Source: Lumbricus rubellus (lineage: Eukaryota; Annelida; Clitellata; Crassiclitellata; Lumbricidae). Taken from it: a stretch of DNA of 64,000 nt. The DNA is taken from contig OX243827.1 in the NCBI GenBank assembly GCA_945859605.1, positions 9,620,713 to 9,684,712 on the forward strand, given 5' to 3'. This document shows, piece by piece, positions 1-12,466 of this stretch (position 1 is its first letter; the number at the start of each line of letters is the position of its first letter). The notes beneath the pieces are model-generated. The model searched no databases and was not told the origin of the DNA. It worked only from the letters and a program-made list of their open reading frames with translations. A program made the position numbers and the translations under genes.

Positions 1-872
1 TTGCACAAAACTACGTCATTTATTTTGCCGCGAACGAAAGTCTTCAATTGCGCCAGTAAGACTTTATCATGAGACTAGTCGTTTCTCTAAACAAATTTAA
101 TGGCCTCTGCTGGAGTTTCGATGCACGGTAAAACACACATCATCGTCATTGATCCTCGGAAAACCAAAGTCAATGGAGAGTAGGCCTATTACATTGGCTT
201 GTTACGCGATAAGCTCATTCCCGAACGTCGTATAGGCCTAGTACGTAGACTCAATCCTGATGACAATTAGGCCTACATCTTTCAACAAGACAGTGCTCCT
301 TCACATCGTTGCAGATTGGATCAGCAATTTCTTCAAGCAAACATCCCTGATTTTATCCACAGTGATGCCTGGCCTCCAAACACTCCCGATCTAAATCCTA
401 TGGTCTACTTATGCACGGAGCGCCCCAAAGGAGCTTGTGTAATGTGTATGCTGGTCGCAGAAAATTGTTTCTAAAATTAATGCTGACGAACTTAAGCAGG
501 TCATTGAAGTAAAAAATTAATGGTCTCTATTAGACGACACACAAATAGGCCTACAGAAGTCAATAGGACAGTGGAAACAGCGTTTAAGGGTCGTTACAAG
601 AGAAGGCGGAGGATCAATTAAACATTTTGCTCGCGTAAAACATCATCATTAAACAACTGTGCAAAATTTTGGCCATGGGTCATACAGTTCTAACAACAAT
701 TTCTCTCAAACGGTTGAGTATTTTTAGCTAAAGTTTGGCTGTGTTGTACAAATATGAATTATGATTAGTTTGATGTACTATGATTTAGTTTATCTTTAAA
801 ATTGTTTAATTGCCTGCCTGCCAGGTTAACAACGTTTGGGAACGTTTTTAATGACGTAGGTTTGTGCAAAAT
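1..872 (+). mobile_element. Tc1/mariner-superfamily element, decayed copy
   Basis: The left edge of the window begins with TTGCACAAAACTACGTCATT, and an inverted counterpart (AATGACGTAGGTTTGTGCAAA) ends near 870, so the window holds almost the whole element between its terminal inverted repeats. Between them lies a broken transposase reading frame. The true left end and its TA target site may lie just outside the window. A block near 821-850 recurs at about 1018-1048, so the right flank may hold a further fragment. Confidence 0.8.
121..640 (+). pseudogene. Tc1/mariner-type transposase relic
   Basis: Reading across frameshifts and stops gives the hallmark blocks of a Tc1/mariner DDE/D transposase. 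There is a KTHIIVIDPRK-like strand, then QQDSAPSH with the second catalytic Asp, then WPPNTPDLNP before the third acidic position, and a C-terminal SIGQWK...EGGGSIKHF block. Four copies of TAGGCCTA sit inside it, near 181, 231, 268 and 546. Removing the inserted GGCCTA restores family-like reading at 181 (GEYYI), 268 (NYIFQQD) and 546 (TQIQKSIGQW). The first insertion creates a TAG stop in frame. The N-terminal helix-turn-helix part is not recognisable, and the gene is dead. Confidence 0.85.
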
Positions 873-1409
873 ATTTTAACAGGTACGACGTTATAACCTT
901 GCCGCAGAGTGTGATATAATAAACGTAATCTCTTGAAATTTGACATGTGTGCACAGAAATGATTGCTTAACATTTTGGTGTAAATTAATATTTGATATCT
1001 CTGAAATTAGATCTTTGCCAGATTAACAAAGTTTGGGGACGTTTTTTATGCGCCACCCGGTATATATATAATTATATAATTATATTATATATATGCCATG
1101 AGAGATTTACTCTATCGCTTGCCAGCATCTGCTACCATGCCAGGATCGCTGACGTCGACTGCTTTGTGCCATAAATATATCAGGCAATGATATTGACTCC
1201 GTCACAGCGTTTGAACTGTCCATTATAATAAGTGTCCAATGCTTTGACGAAAATAATCTTATGGCGACCAAAGCCGTCATCGTCTATACCTTAACCGGTC
1301 TTACTCTGCCATGGCCTATAATAATATAGCGCCCAAGTGTCTGTGTGATCTTATGATCCGCCTGCATGACGACTTCAGCATTCTTTCGTCGTCCACTACG
1401 TGACAGGCA
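873..1409. other. AT-rich intergenic, no gene recognised
   Basis: Nothing coding is seen. A TA-rich palindromic stretch lies at about 1061-1096, and a roughly 30-bp block at 1018-1048 repeats the end of the upstream mariner relic. Confidence 0.5.
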
Positions 1410-1724
1410 CATGGGCGTCCACAGGAATTTTTCTAGGGGGGCGCAAACTTTTAAGTAATTGTCCCATTTTCTAAATTTAATGGGCGACAGTTTGAATTTC
1501 CTATATTACCACGAGAGAATCCTATAATTTTATAGCCTACCTATACGTTATGCGCCCAAAGAAAGATATAGGCCTATAGGTTCAACTTGTAGAACGAATC
1601 GATAATCACATTGAAAATCGCGTTGTAACAATCACAACCAAATTATCTAAATTTTTTTGCAACTATGCGAAAAATCCAGAGGGGCGCACTTGCGCCCCCT
1701 TGCGCCCCGCTGCGGACACCCATG
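1410..1724. mobile_element. hAT-type MITE with 8-bp target duplication
   Basis: The element starts CATGGGCGTCCACAG and ends with the imperfect inverse CTGCGGACACCCATG. It is flanked on both sides by the 8-mer GACAGGCA (1402-1409 and 1725-1732). An 8-bp duplication plus short terminal inverted repeats indicates a non-autonomous hAT element. The inside is AT-rich with GGGGCGC-rich ends and no transposase. Confidence 0.85.
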
Positions 1725-1890
1725 GACAGGCATGATCTCCTTGTCCCCCCAGAGCTTAAAGTGTTCATGGACGGTCGTGGACGGTGTCCAGGCACTTATT
1801 TTAAAGTCTGAACATCGTCCTGCCACTTATTTGGCCCGCATGTACAGCAGGGAAAGGTATAAGGAGCGTCCAGTCACTTCTTTGTCTACA

Positions 1891-2066
1891 CCGGAAGGTT
1901 CGAGGTTCGAATCCACCTCGCCGCGTAAGAACCTTGGGCAAGTCCTTCACTCACAATTGCTCAGCGCTTCGGCGTGAAACTCCGATGCAGTGTCCGCTCT
2001 GCATTCGTGAGCGCCTCTGAGTAGTGAGCTTGAAGGGGCGCTATAACAAGTGCACATACAAATTAT
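1891..2066 (+). mobile_element. tRNA-derived SINE, 5'-truncated
   Basis: The copy carries a tRNA-like B box (GGTTCGAATCC), then the shared body CTTGGGCAAGTCCTTCACTC, GCTCAGCGCTTCGGCGTGAA and the tail GGGGCGCTATAACAAGTGCA. It matches the full copy at 60015-60226. The A-box part is lost. Confidence 0.85.
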
Positions 2067-2715
2067 GTACCCTATAATTGATTTTTCCGGGATCAACGTT
2101 TGTTTGTCCCAGAATACAAAATTCGGAGAAGCCTAAAGGGACCGAGCTGATGTATTGTGTATTACGATTACATATCTACAGAACCTTAATATAAGATAAG
2201 ATAAGAAAATTCTTTGCGTGTGTAAGCTTGTAAGTTCAGGCTTTCCCGCATTCTGAATATTTTAATAATAATGCGTCGCTGCTCTGCTGACCACAAAAGC
2301 AGGCATTGGGAGGAGACCAGGGAACAATGATACAGCGCCAACATCTGTCAAAGTAAATTAATAGAGTGCTTTCTTCATCGGGTCACGTTTCAGACTCGAT
2401 GTATAATATGCGATAATCGGCTTAGCCGTCGATACCTTGGATGGACGACGCGGCCGGAGCGCTGGACAGGGAGAGGGAGAGGTTCCCAAGGGACCCACGG
2501 TGTGTGTTATGATAGCCTATTACGGGGAGTGTAAAAAATTAATTGAAACATTTGGTTTTGTACGACTGACGACGTTTGAACAGTTGGGACATTTATTTGC
2601 ATTGGGAAAATCCAGTAATAAATGTTTCTAATGATAATTATGGTCGGTCATTTTTATCATGGACATTAGTTTTCAGCGATTAGAGTAATTTGCAAAGGGG
2701 ACGATTTTTGCAAAG
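2067..2715. other. No gene recognised
   Basis: Single-copy-looking AT-rich sequence. Short open frames here show no recognisable protein. Confidence 0.4.
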
Positions 2716-3185
2716 AGGATATGCACAGTTGCACACACCGACATAATTATATACAAATATGTCTGCATTCAAGCATAAATTCATGTAGCCTACATGTGGA
2801 CATACATAAATACTTGCATGCATGCATGCATACGCGCATAGATCTACATGCGTACATACATAAATACAGGCATACACCCATACACACATGCATACACATA
2901 TGCATACACATTACACACATGCATACGCACATGCATACACCAATGCATACACACATGCATGCATACACAGTTACACACACACACACGCACAAACATGCAT
3001 GCACAGTTTGCACACGCATACACAAGTAGGCCTACATACACACATGCACACATACACACATAGGCCTACACACCTACACAGATGCACACAAAAGCATACT
3101 GTCTGCATACACACACATACACATGCATACTCACCCACATGTACAATGTCCTACATGCATCGCATGCACGCATACGCATAAATAT
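2716..3185. repeat. CA/CATA/CATG-rich alternating purine-pyrimidine tract
   Basis: About 470 bp of degenerate (CACATA)n and (CATGCATA)n. TAGGCCTA interrupts the tract at about 3027 and 3061, in each case as an extra GGCCTA after a TA of the repeat. Confidence 0.9.
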
Positions 3186-3529
3186 ATTTCTATACGTGCG
3201 CTATATAAAAAACCTTTCTCTGCGCATGCCACACCAGCGAGGCGTTGAATAGACGATTATTTATAATTATTCTCAGTGTCATGACATTCTCGCATAAATT
3301 CAGAATTATTGCAATGAACGGAAATGCGTTGGCGACCACTTAGTGAGTAACCAGCTTTCCGTATTAACTACGTGGGATGAGTGGGAAAAGGTTGAAGGAC
3401 GCGAGAAGGGACAATGGAGAACAGTGGCTGGATAGAAGGAAGAGATGGATGGATGACTGGACGAGTGGAAAGGCGGAGAAAAAGCGGACTGGATGACTAA
3501 TGGATGGATGGAAGAATGGAAAGAGTGAC

Positions 3530-4010
<481 letters not shown>

Positions 4011-4299
4011 GTGCATGGACACTTGGACGGGGGGGGGGGAAGGCATTGACCAGATAAAGAATGGATGAGGGAACTGATGAGACAGCGGATGCACAGTAAA
4101 TCTTATTAGGGTTTTATTGCATGCATGCCAATGTGATCTGGCGACCAGAAAGACCTACATGACTGTATAGGTCTACACTGATTCTCTTATACGGTGGCAC
4201 AGTGGCACCTGTGGGCCCCCTCCTCAACAAGCCTATATACTGTGGTGTGCAAAGACTTGCAATAGCTTCTACGAGGTATTGAGAAAATCTTTAAATTAA

Positions 4300-4431
4300 G
4301 TGGGGCGCGGTGGTGTAGTGGGTATAAACGTTGCCTTGCATCCGGAGGGTCGCGGCGACTTGAGGTGGATTCGAACCTGCAACCCGTCGACTGCAAGACA
4401 ACGAACATACCCACTACACCGCCGCGCCCCA
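4300..4431. mobile_element. Two SINE heads fused head to head (inverted repeat)
   Basis: The left end reads GTGGGGCGCGGTGGTGTAGT on the plus strand. The right end reads the same SINE head on the minus strand, with A box, anticodon-arm region and B box GGTTCGAATCC. The two arms meet near 4352, forming a fold-back of about 130 bp made only of the tRNA-like region. Confidence 0.8.
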
Positions 4432-4744
4432 TATGTAAATGGTTTGGATCATCGTAGTCTCTCTTGAAAATGTCATCCACCATCGAAAATACATTTCTGA
4501 CGAAAGCCATATCCTTTGGGTGACCTTCCCTCCCATCCTCCTCCGGGTCCTCCCTCCATTTTTTCTTTGCATTTTTACCCATCGTCGATCGTGCATCGGA
4601 CCTCATAATGAGATTGATGCAGTCCTCGTCTAGTCACATTTATCCGCCAAAGAAATTTACCAGCACGACTCACCGACATCATATCTGCTATTTATATGAG
4701 CTCCAAAATAATCCACGCATCGCGTGTGCGAGAGACAGAGAGGC

Positions 4745-4880
4745 ACTGGCAGGCAGGCAAGCAGGCAAGCAGGCAGGCAGGCAGGAAGGCAGACAGGCAG
4801 GTAAGCAGGCAGGCAGGCAGGAAGGCAGGCTGGCGGGCAAGCAGGCAGGCAGGCAGGCAGCAGGCAGGCAGGCAAACGGG
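4745..4880. repeat. (GGCA)n microsatellite
   Basis: A degenerate GGCAGGCAAGCA array; its long frames are repeat translations. Confidence 0.9.
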
Positions 4881-4961
4881 CAACCAGCAAAAGGTAAAAG
4901 GACATTCAATGTGACAGATATAAGAATATGCAATTATGCATGTAGATACATGCATGTGGTT

Positions 4962-4962
<1 letters not shown>

Positions 4963-5033
<71 letters not shown>
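4963..5033. repeat. (CA)n microsatellite
   Basis: About 70 bp of CA dinucleotides with one AG interruption. Confidence 0.95.
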
Positions 5034-5036
<3 letters not shown>

Positions 5037-5396
5037 GGACCGATTTGTGGGGAGGGGGGGCGTGTGGAGGAATTTTTTCGCATGGAAGCAAAGTTTAAAA
5101 TTGTTGACAAATTCAAGAATAAATACATACCCGGTAATTCTCACCCTGCCCTCCCCTCAATAAGTTTCGCTGTGACAGGAATAACTTCCTGGAATCGGTT
5201 GTGCAGCATCCCACTATATATTGTAAGGTCGGTGGTCTTTCTTTTCTACCATTATCGCCTCTAATGCATCGCTCTTGTCTCGAATGAATAGTCGCTGTAT
5301 AATAAATCTGTCATTACAATCGCAAGGAATCTTTTGTTCCAATGCAGGTCGCTCAGGTGGAACAACACGTTCCATAGAAAGTTATCGATACTTCTT

Positions 5397-5416
5397 GAAT
5401 ATATATGTATGTATGC

Positions 5417-5460
<44 letters not shown>

Positions 5461-5470
5461 GCATACATAC
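5397..5470. repeat. (TA)n with palindromic arms
   Basis: About 40 bp of pure TA between ATGTATGCGTG and its inverse CACGCATACAT, so the whole stretch is a perfect hairpin former. Confidence 0.9.
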
Positions 5471-5505
5471 GTACTATTCAGATAAATAAATAAATATATA
5501 ATATG

Positions 5506-5682
5506 GTGGGGCGCGGTGGTGCAGTGGTGGCGTCGTTGCCTTGGAGCCGGAAAGTTCAAAATTCGAATCCACCTCGCCGCGCAAGGACCTTGGGCAAGTC
5601 CTTCACTCACAATTGCTCAGCGCTTCGGCGTGAAACTCCGATGCAGTGTCCGCTCTGCGTTCGGGAGCGCATCTGAGTAGAC
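5506..5682 (+). mobile_element. tRNA-derived SINE
   Basis: Begins GTGGGGCGCGGTGGTGCAGT and keeps A box, degenerate B box (ATTCGAATCC) and the shared body up to GAGCGCATCTGAGTAG. The 3' tail is lost. Confidence 0.88.
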
Positions 5683-5844
5683 AATATACAACAATATACG
5701 ACAATGTATGTATAGTTTCCCCACGAATAGTCGTCGCCATTGCATTTGCAGCTGCGACCATTAAAAACCTGACATGCGCTTTAGGCGGTGAAAGGCAAAG
5801 GGGCACGTAGTGATACACCGAGCAATACACACAGGCAGACGGAC

Positions 5845-5965
5845 GAGTATAATATATATATATATATACATATACACATACATATATATATATACAAATA
5901 CATATATAAATATATATATATATATATATACAAATACATATATAAATATATATATATAAGGTGAA
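5845..5965. repeat. TATA/TACA-rich microsatellite
   Basis: Alternating TA tracts with TACAAATACATATAAATA units repeated twice. Confidence 0.85.
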
Positions 5966-6139
5966 GAGACAATGGAGTGGCGCAGCGTGCAGACTGCGTA
6001 GGATGGTCGCGTCCTAATGGTTGATGATCGGTTGTGGTAGATCATAAGCAGTGAGGCGGTATAATGAGATAAGAAGAACGGTAAGAGAAGGAACGGTGGA
6101 GGAAGGGATGGAGAGGGGAGACCTGCAGCGGTCAGATCT

Positions 6140-6256
6140 ATGCATGCTGCTGCTGCTAGTGGTGGTTTTGGTGGTGGTGGTTTTGGTGGTGGTGGTGGTG
6201 GTGGTGGTGGTGGTGGTGGTGGTGGTGGTGGTGGTGGTGGTGGTGGTGGTGGTGCT
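6140..6256. repeat. (GGT)n microsatellite
   Basis: About 90 bp of near-pure TGG triplets; the polyGly, polyVal and polyPro frames here are not genes. Confidence 0.95.
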
Positions 6257-6689
6257 GATGCGGTTGCGTCCATCTCATGCATTTTTCAGACGATGAACGA
6301 ACGTGACGGTCATTTTGGAGATTGATTGAATCGTCCGGATGAGAGAGGCTGCTGCTTCCGTATGAGGACTTTGCAGGATGGGGGAAAGTTTAGAAGGAGG
6401 ATGGAACAAGAGGAATAGTCTGTCTGTCCGCCTGTCTGTGTTCGGGATGTCTGTTTTGAGATCTTATATTACGTTGCATGCAGAATTCTGAAACGCTAGC
6501 CAACCCAACTGCGCATATTATATACACGCGCCATGGATGTCCAAAACTAGCCGCATGATGCGCGATCACAAGAATATATCTTTTAAAAGTCGCAGGGAAA
6601 ACAACTTTGACGGCGAGCAAAGTATGGCTATTATATCCGTTGCAGCTGGATCGCTCCCTGTAGCGTGACTATCGTTTCCGACATACATG

Positions 6690-7115
6690 TAGATGTAACA
6701 AAACGATGGAAACGGAATAAAAAACGAAAAAACCGTCGTTTTATTCGAGACAAATAACTGAAAAAAGACAAAAAACGGAAATAGAAAATAATTTGACTTT
6801 TTACATTTTTAGCTGCATTTTAAACTTAAAACCCTTGTTTGCTTACTACGTGTATATAGCCTATATCTCTTAAAAATTATGGTGACGTTACAATTAAATA
6901 ATGACATCAGTTACGTTACATGAAATCTTGGGATTGGTCTGAAAGACTGAAACGTAAGGAATATCAGGAAACAAATAAATTGAAGAAAAATAATGAGACA
7001 GAAGATGAATAAATAGCGTTACATAAAAATAAAAAATAAATAAAACGATGGAAAAACCCCGAAAAAAGACGATTTTTGGAGCGAATAAAAACATGAAAAA
7101 ATCTCTTGAACAACT
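6690..7115. repeat. Interspersed repeat A, copy 1
   Basis: Shares phrases such as AAAACGATGGAAAC, GTCGTTTTATTCGAGACAAA, GGAAAATAATTTGACTTT and GGAATATCAGGAAACAAATA with 50835-51640. Both copies start and end with AAAACGA-type purine runs. No protein and no target duplication could be assigned. Confidence 0.65.
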
Positions 7116-8030
7116 ACATGTATAGTTTCCGATGCATTTTAATCGGAGAGCCATAGTGTACACTTGCTGCTTTCTAAACTTTCTACTCTCCTACATGGAC
7201 GCCAACAAAAGCTATGGCCTATTATAGGGGCAAGAGTTGCGCTTATACCCAACCACTGGAAAATTGACTCCCATTTTAAGCAACTACTTTATATAAAATT
7301 AATTTCTTCGCATTAAAGATGATTTAAAAAATCCAAATACCGGTTTTATTCTGACGTACTTATCAGCAAATTTATTTAACCAGTATGAGATAAACGAGTC
7401 AGGATTAAAACGGTGTTTGAATTATAAAAATTGAGGAATATTAATTTTACTATTTCATGTTCACATTTACGAAGTGGGTCTCTTTTTGCCCGGACATAAT
7501 GTTTGTAGTGTCCATGGTGTCCTATCATAACCAATACCTCTGCTGATAAGTGAGTCCTTTTAGTTCCTTTTGCTCGTACTGCTACCATGAGGAATCGAAC
7601 CTACACCCTGGGACTTTACTGCAGGATCCTTCCTTACTAAACTTAAAACTGTTCGTTTTGGGCGCGCTGGAGTCGGGGGCGCCTCTGAGTAGTTGTTTTT
7701 ACTTGAAGGGGCGCTATATAAATGTCCGAATGAATGAATGAATAACATATCAAACCTTTCGAGAGACAGTAAATAGCTCGTTTTCCTTTTTTCGTCCATC
7801 ATGTAACAGACTGACTGAGCTGCAGCGGAAGTCAATAGATCATGGTGCGGAAGTTAGGAGATCACGTGACGCTCCGCTGCCTAAAAGGGACATTATAGGG
7901 GCGCTGTCGTCGGACCGGAAGTGCTGGTATTAGTGCACTTCCGGATTCCAGGAGCGTCCTCTTGCGATGAAGCGATCAGTTAGTTAATAGATGGCGCTCG
8001 ACGACAACGATGGGTCGTCGGTCAGAGGTC
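7116..8030. other. Intergenic with SINE scraps, no gene
   Basis: A minus-strand tRNA-like B box (GGTTCGATTCC read in reverse) lies at about 7588-7600. A SINE tail (GGAGTCGGGGGCGCCTCTGAG ... GGGGCGCTATA) lies at about 7668-7722, followed by (GAAT)n. Nothing else is recognised. Confidence 0.55.
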
Positions 8031-8039
8031 GAGATCATC

Positions 8040-8358
8040 GGAGATAAGACAGGATGGAGGAAAAGGAGGAGGAGAAGGCGGGAAGGAATTGCCGGTCAAC
8101 TGGAAAGATCAGGAGGAGGAGGAGGAAGAGGAGAAGGAGGAGAGGGAGGAGGAAGAGGGGGACATGGAGGAGGAGGAGAATTAGGAGGAGAAAGAGGAGC
8201 TGGAGCAGGAATAAAGAGATGATAGAACAATGATAGAAGAATTGATGGAACGAATGTATGGATGATGGAAGAAGGAGTTAATGAATTAACAAGAAAAAAG
8301 GAAGAAGCAAAAACAGTGAGATAGAGAGAAAGGAACAGAGAATGGAAGGAGAGAGAGA

Positions 8359-8389
<31 letters not shown>

Positions 8390-8410
8390 TGAGAGAGAGA
8401 GCAATGAAAG
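8040..8410. repeat. Homopurine (AGG)n and (GA)n tract
   Basis: AGG/AGGA-rich to about 8220, then (GA)n at about 8347-8400. Frames on both strands are low-complexity translations. Confidence 0.9.
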
Positions 8411-9259
8411 GAGGGAAGAGTGGATGAAGGAAAGAAGCAGGTATGAAAGCATGGGGAAAAGCAATATAATTATAAAGGATGGAATAGAGCGGAGTAGAGC
8501 GATAGAAGAGCGACGAATGAAAGAAGGAAAGAAGGAGAAGGAAGTACGGATCGTTTGATAAATCTGGAGAAGGATTTTTTAAAAACTCTTCAGAACGAAG
8601 AACATGCAACGAGAAAACGAAAAGAAGAAAATACCAAAAGATGAAGAATAAGAAATAAAGATTCGAGAAATAGAACAACTCGCAGGAATAGAGAGAGAGA
8701 GAGAAACGCGTATTGTAGATGACGATACAAGATGCAGAAGTACACAATAAAACGGAGTAGGACGCAATAAGACACAGAAGCACACAAAAAGACGCAGACG
8801 GAGGTGCAGGCATACAAAGAGACGGAGAAACGAGTACTCGTCGAGGCAGGGAAGCATAGACGGAGGAGAGTGAGGGCGGATATTTATGCCTGCTTTGGTA
8901 GTGGCTTCCGACGGGGCATAATAGCGTTGAGGGAATTCATTGTTCCGTCCCGTCGACCTTAGTCCGCTGATGTATTGCGATATGTCGGCACTTGGGCCGG
9001 ACAACGGGACGAATATACCCCAGCAGGGAGGGGGACCCTCCCCTCACCCCCACCCCTCCGTATCAACGCCGATGTTCACGACCCGGGCGGAATTTTATTA
9101 AGGATTCCGCTGCTCTTCGATGGCTGCATTGGTATACGCGCCGCCGCTCAGTCGGTATCCACTCGCCCGACCGATAGAGATATTTAGCTTTCGTCGGATT
9201 AATATAGCCTATAATATCATCGCTTTCTGCTTCCTGGGGCTTTGACCTTACCCCCTCGT

Positions 9260-9665
9260 ATCCTTTCCACTCCTCCTACACAGCCCGCCGCCTCCTCGTT
9301 CTCCTCCTCGATCTCCTCCTCCTCGTTCTCCTCCTCGTTCTCCTCCTCGTTCTCCTCCTACTGCTCCTACTCCTCCTACTACTCCTACTCCTCCTGCTCG
9401 CTCATGTCCTCCTCTTCCATCTCCTCCTCCTCTTCCTCCTCGTTCTCTTTCTCGTTCTCCTCCTTCTCCTCCACCTCCTCCTCCTACTCCTCCTTCTCCT
9501 CCTTCTCCTTCTCCTCCTCCTCCTCTCTTCCTTCTTCTCCACACCCCGCCTCCTCCTCATTCTTCTTTAGCTCCTCCTCCTTCTTTTCCTCCTCCACACT
9601 CCCACCTCCTCCTCCTCCTCCTGCTCGTTCTTTTTCCTCCTTCTCACCCCTCTCCTCGTCCTTCT
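9260..9665. repeat. Homopyrimidine (CTC/TCC)n tract
   Basis: About 400 bp of CTC-rich sequence. The Ser-rich and Glu/Gly-rich frames are not genes. Confidence 0.92.
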
Positions 9666-9824
9666 CGGATGAAGTGCTTATGATGTAATTCGTTGAACGC
9701 ATCAGTGAAGATCATTGTTTTTGTTTTACGAACTCGATGTACACATTCATAGTGTCTCGATTAGTTCATAGGCGGCGCTAGGGTCGACGGAAATTGACAG
9801 AGGTCGCCAGATGAGATAGAGCGT

Positions 9825-9872
9825 CGTCTTCATCATCGTCGTCGTTGTTGTCGTCGTCGTCGTCATTATCAT
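9825..9872. repeat. (TCG)n microsatellite
   Basis: Short (TCG)n/(TCA)n run at the edge of the downstream minisatellite. Confidence 0.8.
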
Positions 9873-9984
9873 TTTGGATTATCGGTAATCCATATTTACA
9901 ACGATGCATGGTTAGATTTTTTAATGTAATGCTGATGCTGCTTGTGCTGTTCCTGCTAACAACATCACTATTGATAGATCTAGT

Positions 9985-10475
9985 GTTGTTTGATCTGCTA
10001 TTCTTAGGCTTGTTATTCTTAGGCCTACTATTCTTAGGCCTGTTATTCTTAGGCCTACTATTCTTGGGCCTATTATTCTTAGGACTACTATTCTTAGGTG
10101 TGCTATTATTTGGTATATTATTGCTATGTCTATTCTTGTTAGATCTACTATTGTTTGGCATACTAATGATACTATTCTTATGTCTACCATTCCTAGGTGT
10201 GCTATTCTTAGGTATATTATTGCTAGTTCTACTATTGCCAGGGATACTATTTTCAGGTATACTATTGCTAGGTCTACTATCGTTAGACCAACTATTGTTA
10301 GATCCATTATTTTTCGGTCTACCATTGTTAGGTCTACTGTTGTTATACCTACTATATCTGTGTCTATTATTTTATTTTTGGTCCTCTATTGTTTGTTTTA
10401 CTATTGTTAGGTCTACTATTGCTAGATCTACCATTGCTTGGTCTACTATTGTTAGGTCTATTATTGTCACTGCCA
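9985..10475. repeat. 15-bp minisatellite
   Basis: About 30 degenerate copies of a 15-mer of the type AGGTCTACTATTGTT, or AGGCCTACTATTCTT in its first part. Because 15 is a multiple of three, several frames stay open across it. The early units embed TAGGCCTA, later ones AGGTCTA or AGGTGTG. Confidence 0.88.
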
Positions 10476-10589
10476 GCATGATCATTATTTTAAAAAAGTC
10501 CTCAATTTATCATTGGTATTGTCCTCAGAGCCTGTTTATCTTTACGTCACCTCCCATTGTAAATTTTTTCCTGTCATCATTAATGCCTC

Positions 10590-10860
10590 TCTCCTGCCTG
10601 CATGCCTGCATTTCTGCTCGCCTACCTGCTTTCCTACCTGCCTCTTCCCACCCGCCTATACCCTCCTGCCCTGCTGCTTCCCTTCCTGTTTTCATTCCAG
10701 CGTTCCTTCCTGCATTCCTTCCCTTCTATCTGCCTATTCCTGTCTGCTTGCCTGCCTGCCCTTTTGGCTTCTGTCTTTCCTGCCTGCTTGCAATTCTGTT
10801 TGCCTTCCTTCCTTGCCTTCCTATATCTGCCTGCCTTCCCCTTCTGCTTCTTACATGTTT
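10590..10860. repeat. Degenerate (CCTG)n/(CCTT)n tract
   Basis: Pyrimidine-rich CCTGCCTTCCT units; its frames are repeat translations. Confidence 0.85.
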
Positions 10861-11189
10861 GTCTCCTTGCATAGGCACCCAACACTGCAGGTGTGCCTTC
10901 TATCAACTGCGCCATATCAATCTGCTTGTCTCTTTCTAAATCGTTGTCCATCTGTTCATCTGGGAGCCTGTCGCTCTGCGTGTCTGTCTGCCTGTGTTCC
11001 TTTCTATGTGTGTGTGCTTCTGCTGCATACCATAAGTCTTCACCTAACTTTATTAAAAACGAAAGTGCTTCAAGTTGATGGACTCTGAACTTATAAAAAC
11101 GGACTGCAATAAGTTGAGCTATAGATATCGCCATCGTATCTCATCACGTAATAAATTCACGACGAACGTTGGACGCTGTCAGTGTAAGC

Positions 11190-11460
11190 TATAAAGAGAC
11201 AGAGACAGAGGCACTGAGGCACACACAGACAGACAGACAGACATAGAGAAAAAGACAGACAGAGACAGAGGCAGAGAAAGAAGTAGTGATAGAGACCGAG
11301 ATAGAGATAGATATAGACACAGAGACAGTGACAGACGTAGAGAGACACACAGAGATAAAGAAACAGAGACAGAGGTACTGAGACACACATACAAAAACAG
11401 ATAGAGACACACAGAGAGACACACAGAGACACAGAGAGACACACGCAAGGACGCTTATAA
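11190..11460. repeat. (CAGA)n/(GAGACA)n tract
   Basis: Degenerate AGACAGAGACACAGAG repeats over 270 bp. Confidence 0.88.
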
Positions 11461-11984
11461 GGAAAGAGACGTCCACGGTTAATGGAATTTCTTGGCATCA
11501 TCTGAGTCTCTTTCCTTGTCTTCGACTCATCGGCCTCCATCACTGTCAACAGCACCAGCTTCAGCAACTGAGGCACCGACTCCCCATCAACCCACCTATC
11601 CCCCATCCTCCTATAGACAAAGCCACAACCACCTCCCATCCTCCTCCTCATTCACCCCACACCACCTCAATCGTATTTGAATACGACCTCAGCAAATACG
11701 CTGGTTCCCTTTGATGGTTGGACGATGCTGGGAGAACGAGTCATTTAATACTTCACGGACGACCGAGCCCGAGTAACTCTAGGCGGTCGGGTTGATCGAT
11801 TCTTTCTCGGTGTCAGTCGATTTAATTGTTATGAATTGTTGACTTCTGTTGCGCCACAGCAGTGTTGTCTAATTCATAAAGCATCGAACGACAAAATCAA
11901 TCTTATTATATCAGTTGAATATCCAAATATCAGTAACACAAAGGAAACAGATTGGTGGAAGAAAAAAGGAAGAAAGGGAAATGA
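11461..11984. other. No gene recognised
   Basis: Mixed sequence without a recognisable protein, splice pair or repeat shared with the rest of the window. Confidence 0.4.
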
Positions 11985-12190
11985 ATTTTTGAGGGAAGGA
12001 AGGAGGGATGTATGATGGGTTGGCATGGGTGGAAAGGATGGGTGGAAAGGATGGGTGGATGAGTGGATGGGTGGACAAATGGTTGGATGGATAAATGGAT
12101 GGATGGATAAATGGATGGATGAATGGATAAATGGATGGATGAATGGATGGATGGAAGGATGGATGGATGGATGAAAGGCTGGAAGGTGGA
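11985..12190. repeat. (GGAT)n tract
   Basis: Degenerate GGATGGATAAAT units over about 200 bp. Confidence 0.9.
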
Positions 12191-12466
12191 CAAAAACGAA
12201 CGAATGTAGGAATAAAATGTCTAGAATTAAATTACCGATACCCCTACAGAGAACGCAAGGACAGATTTCTAAACGTATCTTTCTCTAACAGTTTATGTAA
12301 GGGAGACTGGACTTCTAGACTTAGCTATTAAAAATAATATTTTCATGACAAAATTGTCATTGAATTTATTTTTCAGATATTGCCTAAAAAATTCAACGAG
12401 AGTTTTGTCATCAAGATTTCTGATTGTATAGGCCTTCTATTTTCGTCGTCACAGTGCCGCAGTATT

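Noticed and set aside
7575..7640. Minus-strand tRNA-like sequence with B box
   Set aside because: No acceptor stem or anticodon arm forms; treated as a SINE fragment.
9845..10939. 364-residue Leu/Ile-rich frame resembling a membrane protein
   Set aside because: It follows a 15-bp minisatellite and a CCTG tract; hydrophobicity is a by-product of the repeat.
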